From: Dendrolimus kikuchii
Taxonomy: Eukaryota; Arthropoda; Insecta; Lepidoptera; Lasiocampidae
DNA length: 64,000 bases
Assembly (NCBI GenBank): GCA_019925095.2
Contig: CM034409.1
Location: 2,483,001 to 2,547,000 of the forward strand
Direction: 5' to 3'
This document shows positions 10,550 through 21,420 of the stretch, in pieces (positions within the stretch are counted from its first letter, which is position 1; each line of letters starts with the position of its first letter). Both the position numbers and the translations under genes were made by a program. The notes under the pieces are model-generated. The model saw only the letters and a program-made list of their open reading frames with translations. It ran no database searches and was not told where the DNA came from.

Positions 10550-11143
10550 ATATATAAATTGTTGTGGAATAAATACTCATTGGTTAAATATTATAATACT
10601 GGCAGCTCGGTTTACGTTATTACAGTTAAAAGAACATCGAGTTGGTTGTGATTCGAACCTAAGGAAAAAATGGCGTTTTATTTTCTCTAGTCCCATTTTA
10701 ATTTAAATATATATCATTTTGCCTCGTTCGGATCCATCACATAAATGATATTACATTATATACATTGTTTTCTTGCTATAGACCTATATAGCCAAAAAGG
10801 TGGCACTGCATTCACGATTTTTTCATACAATTCCCTAACAAACACGTGGTTAAGGCGATACGAACGTAGTTTCAAAGGAATTAAATGTTACAAATAAATC
10901 TGTCATACATTCATTATCACAAACCCAATAATGTTGCATTATTCCGTGTAGAATAGTATGAAATTATTAATAGTTAAACCAACACAAATGGCTACTAAAA
11001 TATGGATTTCAAATGACATTCATTTGCGTATATGTTTGCCACAAATCATTATTTGCTATCCATTAATATAATGCGGATTTTACGGTTCGACATCCTCATG
11101 GTTTCTTGTTAAAAGCACTCATTCATCTGTATATCTATTATAT
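10550..11143. other. Unassigned AT-rich sequence
   Basis: No repeat, frame or RNA recognised. Confidence 0.35.
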
Positions 11144-12023
11144 TGTTACGAGTTTGAGGGACTCGAATTCAAATGCCGTTAGAATTATTATAGAGTTTAT
11201 TAGAACTATACAAACCTGTATAACACAGGTACAAATGTAACTGAACGCAATAAATCCAAACGTAACGCAGAAGGTCGTAATTTTTTTCATTTTTTTATTG
11301 CAGGAGTTTAGCAGACAGGCAGACGGCCCAGTTGATGGAAGGCGGTTACCATCGCCTATGGACATTTGCAACACCAAAGGTGTTGCGCTGTTGCTCTCTT
11401 AAGGAAAACTGGAACCTGGTCACTAATGCCAGAACACAACTCGAGGTTATTATGGCGACATACTTTAAACCAGGGATGGTAGCCATCCACTCGGGCAAAT
11501 ACCCTACCACCTGGCTGCGAGTTGTTTAGTCGCCTCTTACGACAGGCCGCCAGGCCGCAGGAAATTGTATTCTTTCTCCGTTCCTGAACGGGTAAAATTA
11601 TAATTAATTATTATTGTAATTAATAATGATTAATTATAATTCTAATACGTAATTCAATAAAACGCGCAAAGTTGGTCAATATTAGATTCCCGAATGTACA
11701 CACTTCACGCCTAGATCGTAGTTGTAGCTCAACTGACCCACTCTCTCAATCAGGCCATCGTTTTATACTGCACAAATGCAAATGTGCCCGCCCGGCAACT
11801 GCGACATAATTTCCTAGAATTAGCTTGTACTTATAATCCGCAACACGTGGCTAATGATGCACCTCAGCGGCCGTAAATGAGTACAATAGGTTGTTGTCCA
11901 CAATAACTAGAAACGTATTCCAGTAAATGAGTGAACAAAAGAAGACGATTATAAAAGGATTACAATTAGTTCATTACAGATCTGTACGTGGAATTTGTCT
12001 TTGTCGGAACCTAAGTTGTAACA
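11144..12023 (-). mobile_element. LTR-D solo LTR split by S310
   Basis: TGTTACGAG to TTGTAACA with a perfect 4-bp ATAT duplication (11140-11143 and 12024-12027). Without the S310 insertion (11283-11647) the LTR is about 510 bp, in line with its relatives. Confidence 0.85.
11283..11647 (-). mobile_element. S310 nested in LTR-D
   Basis: Insertion with a 7-bp duplication, CGTAATT (11276-11282 and 11648-11654). Beyond the usual 5' end it carries about 55 bp of AT-rich palindromic sequence (TAATTAATTATTATTGTAAT) absent from other copies. Confidence 0.85.
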
Positions 12024-12027
12024 ATAT

Positions 12028-12339
12028 AATAAATACAAATTTACCAGACTCCGACTTGAAAGCGACTCCGACTCCGACTCTGACTCCACTACAGAGAGGA
12101 GTTGCACAGTTGCAGGAAGGTTTGCACGATGAATTTAAGAATGTGAAAAAAAAACAGGGAGTTAATTCGAACCAGCAGATTTCAAAATACAACTTTTAGT
12201 TTTTTTTTGTCAGTATTCTAGATCATCATGTAATATGTAACTGATTCTACTACTTTTCAAATAAAAGTACATTATAATTAAAATTGATTCGTTGATTTAG
12301 TTTTCCGTTGAAGTCACTTCTACTATGTGCATTTCTTCC
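12028..12339. other. Unassigned; short GACTCC repeat
   Basis: 12050-12090 holds imperfect GACTCC hexamers. The small frame covering them has no recognisable protein. Confidence 0.4.
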
Positions 12340-12520
12340 GTCGGAGAAAGAATACAACCTCGAGTTGTGGTCCGGTATTCGAGGTCAGGTTCTAGTCTCC
12401 CTTAAGAGAGCAGCAGCGCATTTGTAACGCCTTTGTTGTTACAAATGTCCATAGGCGATGGTAACCGCTTTCCAACAGGTGAGCCGTCTGTCTGTCTGCT
12501 GGACTCATGCAATAAAACAA
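12340..12520 (+). mobile_element. S310 with internal deletion
   Basis: GGAGAAAGAATACAA is joined directly to CCTCGAGTTGTGG, skipping about 130 bp with the first stem-loop. The 3' end CATGCAATAAAAC is present. Confidence 0.75.
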
Positions 12521-12559
12521 AACAGCTACAAGTATTTGCGTAACTAAAACTAACTAACT

Positions 12560-12670
12560 CCGTGGTAGGGATGTGTCATTTGCCCGACTGGATGGCTACC
12601 ACGCCCTGTTCCTCCACCGTACTACCGATCGGAGTATGATCGTGCCATAACACGCTTCGACCTTGAGTTG
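12560..12670 (+). mobile_element. S310 fragment (left arm of inverted pair)
   Basis: GTGGTAGGGATGTGTCATTT to ACCTTGAGTTG, with about 45 bp of foreign sequence in the middle. Head-to-head with the next copy. Confidence 0.65.
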
Positions 12671-12935
12671 CAGACAGACACACGGCCCACTGATGGAAAG
12701 CGGTTACCGGCATTTGCAATGATGCAGGCTCTCTTAAGGGAAGACTGGAACCTGATCACAAATGCCGGAACACAACTCATGGTTCTTATGGCGACATACT
12801 TTAGACCAGGGGTGGTAGCCATCCAGTCGGGCAAATGCCCTACCACCTGGCTGTGGGTTATTTTGTCGCCTCTTACGACAGGCCGCCCGGCCGCAGGAAA
12901 ATTGTATGCTTTCTCCGTTCCTGCACGGATAGAAG
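12671..12935 (-). mobile_element. S310 (right arm of inverted pair)
   Basis: CAGACAGACACACGGCCC to CCTGCACGGATA, lacking its 3' A-tail, with small internal deletions near 12700. Confidence 0.75.
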
Positions 12936-13000
12936 TGTTCCCGCTGGGATGAGTTCCTATCCATAGATGTAATATGTAACTGTTCTAATACTTAAAACTA

Positions 13001-13196
13001 CATACATACATACATACATACATACATAACTTCACGCCAGTTCCCTTGCGGGGTAGGCACGAACAACAGAGCGCCATTTAGGCTTATTCTTACACACCTC
13101 ACTTGCTTCTTTGACATTCATAACTCTTGTCATGCACGCTCGTCTGTTCTTAAGGCTCCTAACATCACCTTCTGCTAGTACACGATCAATTACAAT
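13001..13196 (-). mobile_element. RTE-A 3' fragment
   Basis: Perfect 12-bp duplication TACTTAAAACTA (12989-13000 and 13197-13208). Six (CATA) units in the tail. Confidence 0.9.
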
Positions 13197-13329
13197 TACT
13201 TAAAACTAAATATAATTAATTGAGTTGATTTAGTTTTCTAACTGAGGACACTGTCAAACCCAATGCCTATTCTTCGTCATCTAATTCCAAGACCAAGGCT
13301 ACCCCTTACTTTGCCTAAGAAAACCTGCC

Positions 13330-13790
13330 AACATATACCAGACGCGGGCAATTTCCGATCTTGCTAATATAGTCCTCCTTGACGTATCTGTCAACGGCGA
13401 ACCTTGTCAAGTCCGGCTGTGCGAGCGCAGATGACTAGCGAAACCAAATTTGGTTTTAAAAGTTCTTTTGCAAGGAGCGCAATACAGCCGTCCTGATGAG
13501 TCGTATGTATAGTTGTAGGAGATTTTAGGGCGGTTCTTTTTGATAAGGCGTTGCTCGTCAGAGTGTTCTACGCGCTGCGTTTCGAAGGCAGCAACAGATT
13601 TATCAATAGAATTACGCCACTCCCTTCTTTGTAGAGCAAGGTCTTCCCAGCCGTCACTTGGGATGTCACATGCAGACAAATGGCGCTTGCTAGCTAATAC
13701 TAGAGCTGTTGAACTACTTGACTTGAAGAGCTTCCAAAGCTTCGACAGGCCAGTGTACCCTTTTATGCATAGAAGTCCACCGATTGTCAC
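13330..13790 (-). pseudogene. LINE-Z reverse-transcriptase C-terminus with C2H2 finger
   Basis: The complement frame 13790-13407 (127 codons) encodes DIPSDGWEDLALQRREWRNS, then ending in a C2H2 finger (YCAPCKRTFKTKF, HLRSH; C-x2-C, H-x3-H). This arrangement closes the ORF of many non-LTR retrotransposons (compare WEDLA-x-DRxxWR), where the finger probably binds nucleic acid. It is a 5'-truncated fragment. Sequence after the stop, down to about 13330, looks like its 3' UTR. It is alone in the window. Confidence 0.65.
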
Positions 13791-13817
13791 CTAACAGATT
13801 AATTACATTATATACTA

Positions 13818-14160
13818 CATACATACAAAACTTCACGCCAGTTCCCTTGCGGGGTAGGCACGAACAACAGAGCGCCATTTAGGCTTATTCTTACACGCCT
13901 CACTTGCTTCTTTGACATTCATAACTCTTGTCATGCACGCTCGTCTGTTCTTAAGGCTCCTGACATCACCTTCTGCTAGTACACGATCAATTTGATCATG
14001 GAAGGTGTGTCGTGGCCTTCCACGACTTCTGCATCCATCCACTTTTGCATTGTATACCTGTTTATCATGCATTCTTTCCATACGCTCTAACCACCGGAGC
14101 ATTCCTTTCCTTACCTTCACCCCGACACTCTCTTTCAGACCAACTCTCTTTCTTACCAAA
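13818..14160 (-). mobile_element. RTE-A 3' fragment with open frame
   Basis: 122-codon frame from the KVRKGMLRW region to YPARELA. Relative to others it lacks the RMT residues before KQVYNAKVDG (in-frame deletion). No clear TSD. Confidence 0.8.
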
Positions 14161-14668
14161 GAAGGCCAAAGAGGAGGAGCCGACTCTTCCCTCCACGTCA
14201 CAATGTATTTAGATTTGATATAGAAGTTATTAGGTATTGATGATGTTTAGACGTATGTAAGGTGAGTAACATATATTATTTTTAATAATATAATGTTATG
14301 ATGTAATGAGGTTTTTAAATAAAGTAGTTCTGTTAATCGCAAACATCACTTTAAAAAAGTATTCCTCCAGAAACCATAAGTAGATTCATCCCCACAAATC
14401 TAATACCAAGGCAATCACAAGCAATCCCAAGCTAAGCTCCCAACGCCACGGGAAATCGAAGGGAACAGGACGGCCCTAATTGTGGAATGACTATTCACGT
14501 GAAATACGGGCTTCCTTCCCATATGATTGTTTCCCTTTTCCTGTGTTCATAGATACAGCTGTGCACTATTTCCCCGTCGGTGATTTTCAGTGTCTATTTG
14601 TAACGTATGAAGCAAGATGAGGGACGTATTGGATTAATTTCAAATAAGAAACTAATTATAAACTAAGA
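14161..14668. other. Unassigned
   Basis: No frame or repeat recognised. The GC-richer patch at 14380-14600 may be unique DNA. Confidence 0.35.
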
Positions 14669-14960
14669 GTCATGGTAGCGTAATGGCTAGCGCACGCGTC
14701 CCAAACTCAAAGGGCGTGGGTTCGATCCTGGCCGGAACGCATGCACCACTTAGGCAGTTTTCTGACCTAATGTGCATATTGTTACAATTACCACGTGCTA
14801 ATAACGGTGAAGGGAAACATCGTGATGCAACTTGTACATCGAGATAACCGATGTGTCAAACCTGCCAAGCCGCCTTGGCTAAGCGTGGCGGGTATACTGT
14901 CCGTTCCCCCTATACTGGGAGGTCCGAGCCCAGCAGTGGGACAATTATGGGCTGTTATTA
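14669..14960 (+). mobile_element. tSINE-2, tRNA-derived SINE
   Basis: GTGGTTCGATCC-type B box (GGTTCGATCCT, 14719-14729) sits downstream of a tRNA-like head (TGGTAGCGTAATGGCTAG, 14673-14690). The body ends GAGCCCAGCAGTGGGACAAT and a (TTA)n tail. The body is shared with 20172, 45541 and 52263, which excludes a functional tRNA gene. Confidence 0.85.
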
Positions 14961-15120
14961 CTTATAACTAAATTATAAACTATCTATCCAGTGGCGTAGC
15001 TTGCCTTAGACGGGCCCTGTATCAAAATGTGTTGGGGGCCCAAAGGAAGGAAGTTCTTTTATAAAGGAAACAAAAAATACTCGAGCTGAATTAAAATAAT
15101 TATATATTGATTGTAAGTTA

Positions 15121-15355
15121 TCTTATACTAATATATAAAGCTGAAGAGTTTGTTTGTTTGAACGCGCTAATCTCAGGAACTACTGGTCTGATTTGAAAAA
15201 TTCTTTCAGTGTTAGATAGCCCATTTATCGAGGAAGGCTATAGGCTATATATCATCACGCTAAGACCAATAGGAGCGGAGCACCTATGAAGATTGTTTCG
15301 AAATCGGCGAGTTTTTCCACTATTCCACGAGGACGAAGTTGCGTGCAGAAGCTAG
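15121..15355 (+). mobile_element. Hel-1 Helitron, complete
   Basis: A|TCTTATACTAATATATAAAG to GCAGAAGCTAG|T, 235 bp. The 3' subterminal hairpin region is GAGGACGAAGTTGCG. No coding capacity; it depends on a helicase supplied elsewhere. Confidence 0.85.
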
Positions 15356-15480
15356 TTACTTATACTTAGTGCTCCTAGACTATAAAATATGACCATGTTT
15401 CCGAATATCGTAAAAGACTCAAGTGGTTTCCTATTAATTCTCTCTGGAATACTCACATTCTCACTCTCCTTTATAACATA

Positions 15481-15600
15481 CTAGCGGTGCCGACAGACGT
15501 TGTTCTGCTCTGAAAAAATAATAATCTAGAACCCGATCCCATCGCCAACTACCGGTTCCAATTATGGATTTAAAACATCCAGGGACCGTGATGTAAAGTG
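15481..15600 (-). mobile_element. Hel-3 Helitron, 3' part only
   Basis: CTAG at 15481-15484 (complement end) with the Hel-3 phrases CCGACAGACGTTGTTCTGC and ACCCGATCCCATCGCCA. The 5' part is lost. Confidence 0.7.
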
Positions 15601-15842
15601 TCGAGACTTTTACTATCGATACTTAAAAATAGTTATTCGGACGAAGCTTCTTATTTTAATAACTGAGCCCTTACTTTCAAACGTCTTTCGTCGTTCGTTT
15701 TCGTCCTACCAGCCCGAAAGATTCAATGAAATTTTAGATAGAAGAGAGAAAGAGCAAAGATTTCTTTCAAACAACAATAACAAAGTCTATAAAACAAAAA
15801 CACTTGGAACATACAATGCAAATTACATTTAAATATAAATAA

Positions 15843-16173
15843 CTAGCGGCCCCGACAGAAGTTGTCCTGCTCTAAAAAAAATAAAAATCTAGGACCCGAT
15901 CCCAGCTCCACCTACCAGTTCTAATTACGAATCGACACCATTCGGAAAACCCACTCAAACACACAAAAACAAAATCACCAAAATCGCTCCACGTGATTAG
16001 GAGGATTCTAGAACCCGATCTCAGCGCCACCTACCGGTTCCAACGGGATAAAAGTATCCTATGTCCGTCTCCTGATACTAAGCTACCTCCCTATCAATTT
16101 TCAGCTAAATCAGTACAGCCGTTCTGGAGTTATAAATAGTGTAACTAACACGACTTTCTTTTATATATATAGA
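15843..16173 (-). mobile_element. Hel-3 Helitron
   Basis: On the complement TCTATATATATAAAAGAAAG to GGGGCCGCTAG, 331 bp, between A and T. One repeat of the internal ~118-bp unit is seen (three occur at 29366). Confidence 0.8.
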
Positions 16174-16285
16174 TTATTTACTCCTAATAGTCCCCAGTGC
16201 CCTGAGGAACGTCTTAAATTCCTTCGCCTATCCACTGCCCACAATTTGCGCCATGATACGTATCGAAAACTGATGACGCCTGCAC

Positions 16286-16604
16286 ACATACATACATACA
16301 TACATAACTTCACGCCAGTTCCCTTGCGGGGTAGGCACGAACAACAGAGCGCCATTTAGGCCCATTCTTACATACCTCACTTGCTTCTTTGACATTCATA
16401 CTCGTCTGTTCTTAAGGCTCCTGACATCACCCTCCGCTAGGACACGATCAATTTGATCATGGAAGGTGTGTCGTGGCCTTCCACGACTTCTGCATCCATC
16501 CACTTTTGCATTGTATATCTGTTTAGTCATTCTTTCATCATGCATTCTTTCCACATGCCCGAACCACCGGAGCATTCCTTTCCTTACCTTCACCCCGACA
16601 CTCT
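16286..16604 (-). mobile_element. RTE-A 3' fragment
   Basis: Tail (CATA)5, then the usual C-terminal frame with a 16-bp loss around 16400 that removes the ACMTR residues. It meets a LINE-J fragment at 16605. Confidence 0.85.
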
Positions 16605-16690
16605 ATATGCTGCCTCTTACTGTCAGAGAAACCAAATCCTTACCAACATTTAGAAATTTGCTCAGAAAACACTTTTATCCACTGTAGGCG
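16605..16690 (+). pseudogene. LINE-J C-terminus fragment
   Basis: Encodes LPLTVRETKSLPTFRNLLRK then HFYPL and stop, the end of a Jockey/CR1-like reverse-transcriptase ORF. Confidence 0.65.
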
Positions 16691-16736
16691 ACGCACACAT
16701 ACAATACATTATATATTTTACTTATATGTATTTACA

Positions 16737-16843
16737 TACATACATACATACATAACTTCACGCCAGTTCCCTTGTGGGGTAGGCACGAACAACAGAGTGC
16801 CATTTAGGCTTATTCTTACACACCTCACTTGCCTCTTTCACAT
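16737..16843 (-). mobile_element. RTE-A 3' fragment
   Basis: (CATA)6 tail and the last ~85 bp. Its truncated end abuts S310 at 16844. Confidence 0.85.
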
Positions 16844-17164
16844 TTTTTTATTTTTTATTGCAGGAGCTCAGCAGACAGGCAGACGGCCCACTTGATGGAA
16901 AGCTGTTACCATCGCCTATAGACATTTGCAACACCAAAGGTGCTACAAATGCGCTGCTGCTCTCTTAAGGGAGACTGGAACCTGATCACTAATGCCGGAA
17001 CACAACTCAAGGTTGTTATGGCGACATACTTTAGACCACGGGTGGTAGCCATCCAGTCGGGCAAATGCCCTACCACCTGGCTGTGGGTTGTTTTGTCGCC
17101 TCTTACGACAGGCCGCCCGGCCGCAGGAAATTGTATTCTTTCTCCGTTCCTGCACGGATAAAGA
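16844..17164 (-). mobile_element. S310, full length
   Basis: TATCCGTGCAGG to poly(A) on the complement, flanked by the 6-bp repeat TCACAT (16838-16843 and 17165-17170). Little diverged. Confidence 0.85.
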
Positions 17165-17170
17165 TCACAT

Positions 17171-17560
17171 GTATATGTATGTATTTTATATGTATTTTAT
17201 TCACATTAATAAAACTATGATGTGACTTTTTAAGCGCGGCTTATTATTATGTCACTAGTCGCGCTATTTACGGCGAAATATTTGTTATTTTATAATTAAA
17301 ATAAGGGCAACACGACGGGGTGCGCCACACGGTGCTATTGGCCAATTTGAAAAGTCAGTGTCACGCGAGTCCCCGTTAGAAGCAAGCGCAACCGCCGTAA
17401 TTGTTTTCCAACGCCGTGTACACACCCCCGAAGCCTGGCAGCGATATTTTTCTGTGTTTTATTTAAATACTACCAGCATCCCCTACATCCACAAATAGCT
17501 ATGTCTCAAGAACATAATATAATCATGCTAATACATTTATGATAACATTAGTAGTATTAG
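17171..17560. other. Unassigned
   Basis: No frame. 17300-17430 is GC-richer (CACGACGGGGTGCGCC) and may be unique. Confidence 0.35.
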
Positions 17561-18186
17561 TTTGTATGTCTTTCAAGATCACGGGCCATAAAAATGGCTC
17601 GGGTATTTGGGGGGCTTGCGCGGGGCCATGGGAAGGCCAACACGTAGAGGCCCTTTGACAAATTTAATGTAAATTTGGCGTGACACTGACCGGCGATTAT
17701 CCCTGTCTACACCATATAACAATGCACCCAAGGACAAGCCCCGGCCAGTGTAGGACTATTGTGGGAAATGAGGACAAAAAGTACCGGGCTATTGGGGTGA
17801 ACTGCTAGTGGTACTAAGGATCTGGGAATATGGGGACTATGGCGTCTGCCTGTCGCAATGTTCAGGGAACATGGAAAAATGGGCAGACGGTGATTCGCCA
17901 CTCCATGCATGGGCCCCAAAAAATGCCATAAAGACAGGGGCAACATGGGTGTGAGTGGCTAAGGGGTGTTGAGAGGTGGGCTGCAGGTTCACCGAAGCTA
18001 CTTCTGACGTGATGCCATTTATCACTTCCACCCCTGAAACTTGAGTCTTAGCTGTAGCGATCTCCACTCCGTGCCGGCTGGCTAAGGCAAGCACGGAGGC
18101 GGGGACCTTGCCTTGGCCCCCGGAGTCAGGTACGAGGTGTCGCTACTCACCTAAGGCTTCGCCACAAAGCCCCCCTGCGGGGGTAG
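17561..18186 (-). repeat. GC-rich block, probably LINE 3' region
   Basis: Markedly GC-rich against its surroundings. Open frames up to 85 codons lie on the complement but show no motif that I know. It closes with CTTCGCCACAAAGCCCCCCT. The composition break suggests a retroelement piece, but class and bounds are uncertain. Confidence 0.4.
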
Positions 18187-18288
18187 TATTAGTTGTTATT
18201 AGTAGTCTACGTTTGAGTGTTTATGTATCTATTGCTTGTTCCTGCACCACCTATATCGCTTGATTCAAATCTCCTTCATTTAGGTTGC

Positions 18289-18402
18289 CTGGAAGAGATC
18301 GCTTTAAGCGATAAAGCCGCCTATTGTATTGCCTAGAAAATATTGTAAATATGGTCTCTTTTTGTAATTTTATATTTTGGTGTGCAATAAAGTGTTATCT
18401 CT
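18289..18402 (+). repeat. Rep-G LINE 3' end
   Basis: TGGAAGAGATCGCTTTAAGC hairpin (ATCGCTTTAAGCGAT) followed by GCCGCC and a GTGCAATAAAGTG terminus, a common Lepidoptera LINE 3' end. Confidence 0.7.
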
Positions 18403-18604
18403 CTCTCTCCTAGGAGCTAAGTTAGACAAACAATTCAAATTAAAGATACGCTTCTCGCCTGTTTTTCGGCAAACTTAAAGACTTGATGACGATTTTAGTT
18501 TTTCTAGATTTTTCTTAAGACAATAATGACAAGTCTGATAGCCGTTCCTGTTGAATAATGGAGTTGTTACTCTCCAAAAATGTATAAAAGATTGTGGATA
18601 ACAT

Positions 18605-18655
18605 ACATACATACATAACTTCACGCCAGTTCCCTTGCGGGGTAGGCACGAATTA
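18605..18655 (-). mobile_element. RTE-A micro-insertion (51 bp)
   Basis: Only the tail and last ~40 bp inserted, flanked by TGGATAACAT (18595-18604 and 18656-18665). Confidence 0.9.
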
Positions 18656-18920
18656 TGGATAACATTTTAGAAATTGTTGCTTACACACTTTCGGGGCCCC
18701 TGTAGCCTGGGGGTCCCGTATCATTGATACGGCTGATACGACAGTAGCTACACTCCTGTATCTTATACATACCTTAACTTATAGATATGAAGCGCAGGAA
18801 GTTTTCAGTGAAGCACTTTTGTGCTTGAAAATGGCGTATCTTACAATATTTTGTAATAAGTTTGCTGCGCGTACTATGTGCGGTTACTATGGCGGTTGGC
18901 TGTAGATAAGAGAGTTCAGC

Positions 18921-19228
18921 GTTTATTGCGCTAGATCGACTGGGCGTAACTATGTTCTAAATCTCAGCTTTTCCAACACAAACAAAGCGCAGGGTCGTCA
19001 GGGAGGAGGGGGTTTTTAGTGGGTATTGGGTTTGCTCGCTTGTGTAGCAACGCTCGGAGTCTTCCACACTATTCTGTGACGTCGATCGCGGACGGAGCAC
19101 TGCCAAGAGCATACTATTGCTGCAGTGTTATTGCCCCCGACCGACGCGTGTCGTTCCCCTAGCAACGACCCAGTTTGTGCGTAAATCGGTTAAGCATTTT
19201 CCCTCGCCTCAAAACAAAAAAATAAAAA
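18921..19228 (+). mobile_element. LINE-F 3' end, first of tandem pair
   Basis: Shares GACTGGGCGTAACTATGTTC, GGGAGGAGGG and TTTGTGCGTAAATCGG with 43142-43546 (opposite strand) and ends in an A-rich tail (19213-19228). TTCAGCGT flanks it at 18913-18921 and 19231-19238. Confidence 0.75.
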
Positions 19229-19237
19229 AGGGTTCAG

Positions 19238-19485
19238 CGTAGATCGTTCTAAGTCTCCGCCTTTCCTACATAAAAAGCGCGAGGCACATGGGAGGAGGGT
19301 GGTTTTAGTGGGTAGTGGTTGTTGCCCGTGCAACTTCTCTGAGTCTCCACACAAGCTGGTTGATTATTGTTTGGATTGCCCCTTATTAAAGGGTAAAGCC
19401 TCCATGATCAACTATGGTCTAATCCCTTGCAAAGGACCCGGTATTGTGCGTAAATAGCATTTCCGCCGCCTTAAAAAAAAAAAGC
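19238..19485 (+). mobile_element. LINE-F 3' end, second of tandem pair
   Basis: A shorter copy of a diverged subfamily (GATTATTGTTTGGATTGCCC, then TGCAAAGGACCCGG) ending GCCTTA11. It lies head-to-tail with the previous copy. Confidence 0.75.
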
Positions 19486-19850
19486 GTACACAAAATTGAT
19501 TTTGCGCGTACGTACCGGCGCAAGCGTACTGGTTTTTGAAAACCAGACTATTGGGGTTTAGGATCGTGAAAAGCATGTGATTTTCTTCTTCTTCTCTTCT
19601 TCATAGGTGCGCACTGACAAAAGAATTTCGAAAATTCAACCCATAAGGGGGGGGGGGGTTAAAAGTGGATGGTGGTGGAAAATTTTATACAAGAATCCGT
19701 TATTCTTATAGTAAGAAGCATGAAATTTTATATACCTGCTTATGGTTAGAAATAAATATACACGTGTATCGGCGTTTTTGGAAAATCAACCGCTAAGGGA
19801 GTGAAAAGGGGGATGAAATTTAGAATTAAAATCTGTCATTTTTAAAGTAA
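19486..19850. other. Unassigned; G tract
   Basis: Contains about nine consecutive G near 19650. No frame or known repeat. Confidence 0.35.
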
Positions 19851-20167
19851 CACATACATACATACATACATAACTTCACGCCAGTTCCCTTGCGGGGTAG
19901 GCACGAACAACAGAGTGCCATTTAGGCTTATTCTTACACACCTCACTTGCCTCTTTGACATTCATAACTCTTGTCATGCAAGCTCGTCTGTTCTTAAGGC
20001 TCCTGACATCACCCTCCGCTAGTACACGATCAATTTGATCATGGAAGGTGTGTCGTGGCCTTCCACGACTTCTGCATCCATCCACTTTTGCATTGTATAT
20101 CTGTTTAGTCATTCTTTCATCATGCATTCTTTCCACATGCCCGAACCACCGGAGCATTCTTTTCCTT
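19851..20167 (-). mobile_element. RTE-A 3' fragment
   Basis: Standard C-terminal frame and (CATA)5 tail. The truncated end lies within 5 bp of a tSINE-2 fragment at 20172. Confidence 0.85.
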
Positions 20168-20171
20168 TGAC

Positions 20172-20325
20172 GTTCCACGTGCCACGTGCTAAAAACGGTG
20201 AAGGAAAACATCGCGATGAAACCTGCACATCGAGATAACCGATCTGTCTGCGGGTATACTGTCCACTCCCCAATAGTAGAAGACCCGAGCCCAGCAATGG
20301 GATGTTTGTGGGCTATTATTATTAT
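20172..20325 (+). mobile_element. tSINE-2, 5'-truncated
   Basis: Starts at CACGTGCCACGTGCTAA, lacks the promoter boxes, and has a further ~25-bp internal loss before GCGGGTATACTG. The tail is (ATT)n. Confidence 0.8.
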
Positions 20326-20545
20326 AATTAAACATCGCTATTCATCAATATTGAATCTGTCCAACCAAAATTTATTCAGTAATCAAAGAAAGCATGTAAT
20401 AATTTGCCACTATTTAATATCTATAGTATAATTACTCACCAATTTCATCATGATTTTATACCTTTCTCTTTTAATCACCAGCATGACATCTCTTTCCTTG
20501 ATGTGACAGATTTGAGATAGCTGTCAATTCATATGGTCTTCAGCA

Positions 20546-20671
20546 CACCAGCAAGAAACTTGCTGCAACACTGTGTGTCTCAGTCAACACATAATACCTG
20601 TTTTGTTGGAATGCAAAACAGTTATATTATGTGTCTCTGTCGACACACAGTGTGTTTGTTATCTGCTGGTG
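20546..20671. repeat. 126-bp foldback (long imperfect hairpin)
   Basis: Ordered paired blocks: CACCAGCA/TGCTGGTG, ACTGTGTGTC/GACACACAGT, ACACATAATA/TATTATGTGT, CTGTTTTG/CAAAACAG, with an 8-nt loop (TTGGAATG). Found once in the window. No flanking duplication is obvious. Confidence 0.8.
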
Positions 20672-20802
20672 AAAACACAAGTAATACAATGCATATGATG
20701 ATTAGAGATTTAAAATATTTCTCAAAGTATATCCGATTTACTTTAAGAATTTTAATTTGTCTGTGAAGGAAAATAAAAAATTAAGTGGCTACCTAAAAGT
20801 AC

Positions 20803-20940
20803 ATACATACATAGCTTCACGCCAGTTCCCTTGCGGTGTAGGCACGAACAACAGAGCGCCATTCAGGCTTGTTCTTACACACCTCACTCGCTTCTTTGAC
20901 ATTCATAGTTCTTGTCATGCACGCTCGTCTGTTCTTAAGA
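20803..20940 (-). mobile_element. RTE-A 3' fragment
   Basis: 9-bp duplication TAAAAGTAC (20794-20802 and 20941-20949). Contains GGTGTAGGC where others have GGGGTAGGC. Confidence 0.85.
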
Positions 20941-20949
20941 TAAAAGTAC

Positions 20950-21420
20950 CTGGTGCGGCTGTTAATGGACTGTATTAGAGCGGCAAACGTCTTTATGAAA
21001 CGGAATCTAGGTTACCTGGACTACAGCTGCTGAAGGCTTCCTGGCCGGCCGGCTGTGGTCCGAACTCCCTTGGCTTTACAACAACGGCACTATCACATCA
21101 CACGCGTGCGTTAAGAGCGGGATCGATTTACACACTTTTTAGGTGCCAGCGAGCGGCAACCGGCGTATGCGCGCGGGGGTGAGGTAGGATTGGGGGTAGG
21201 ATGACGTTTACCGCCAGATGGCGTTACCAGTACCTAAAAGTAAAAATACAATTAAAATTAAACGTACAATATAAATCTATATGTAATAAAGATTTTCTAC
21301 CAAAAAGTAACCAAATTCAAGAGTAACTATAATCTTTCCCAGCCGCTTTTCGCAATGGTGACTGCATTTAATTTTTTAATTAAACTCATTTTCATTTATC
21401 TGATTTAGGTGAATTATTTT
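20950..21420. other. Unassigned, partly GC-rich
   Basis: 21000-21230 is GC-richer, with GGCCGGCCGG and GCGCGCGGGGG. No frame or family recognised. Confidence 0.35.

Noticed and set aside
14669..14745. tRNA gene on the plus strand
   Set aside because: No closing acceptor stem; the body is shared with three other copies (20172, 45541, 52263).
16453..16653. Recurring ORF starting MIMEGVSWPSTTSASIHFC
   Set aside because: It is the antisense of the RTE-A C-terminal frame, repeated wherever RTE-A occurs.
18913..18921. TTCAGCGT as an exclusive LINE-F target
   Set aside because: The 44579 copy also begins near CAGCGTGGGCG, and the LINE-F consensus can contain CGTGGGCG, so part of the match may be internal.
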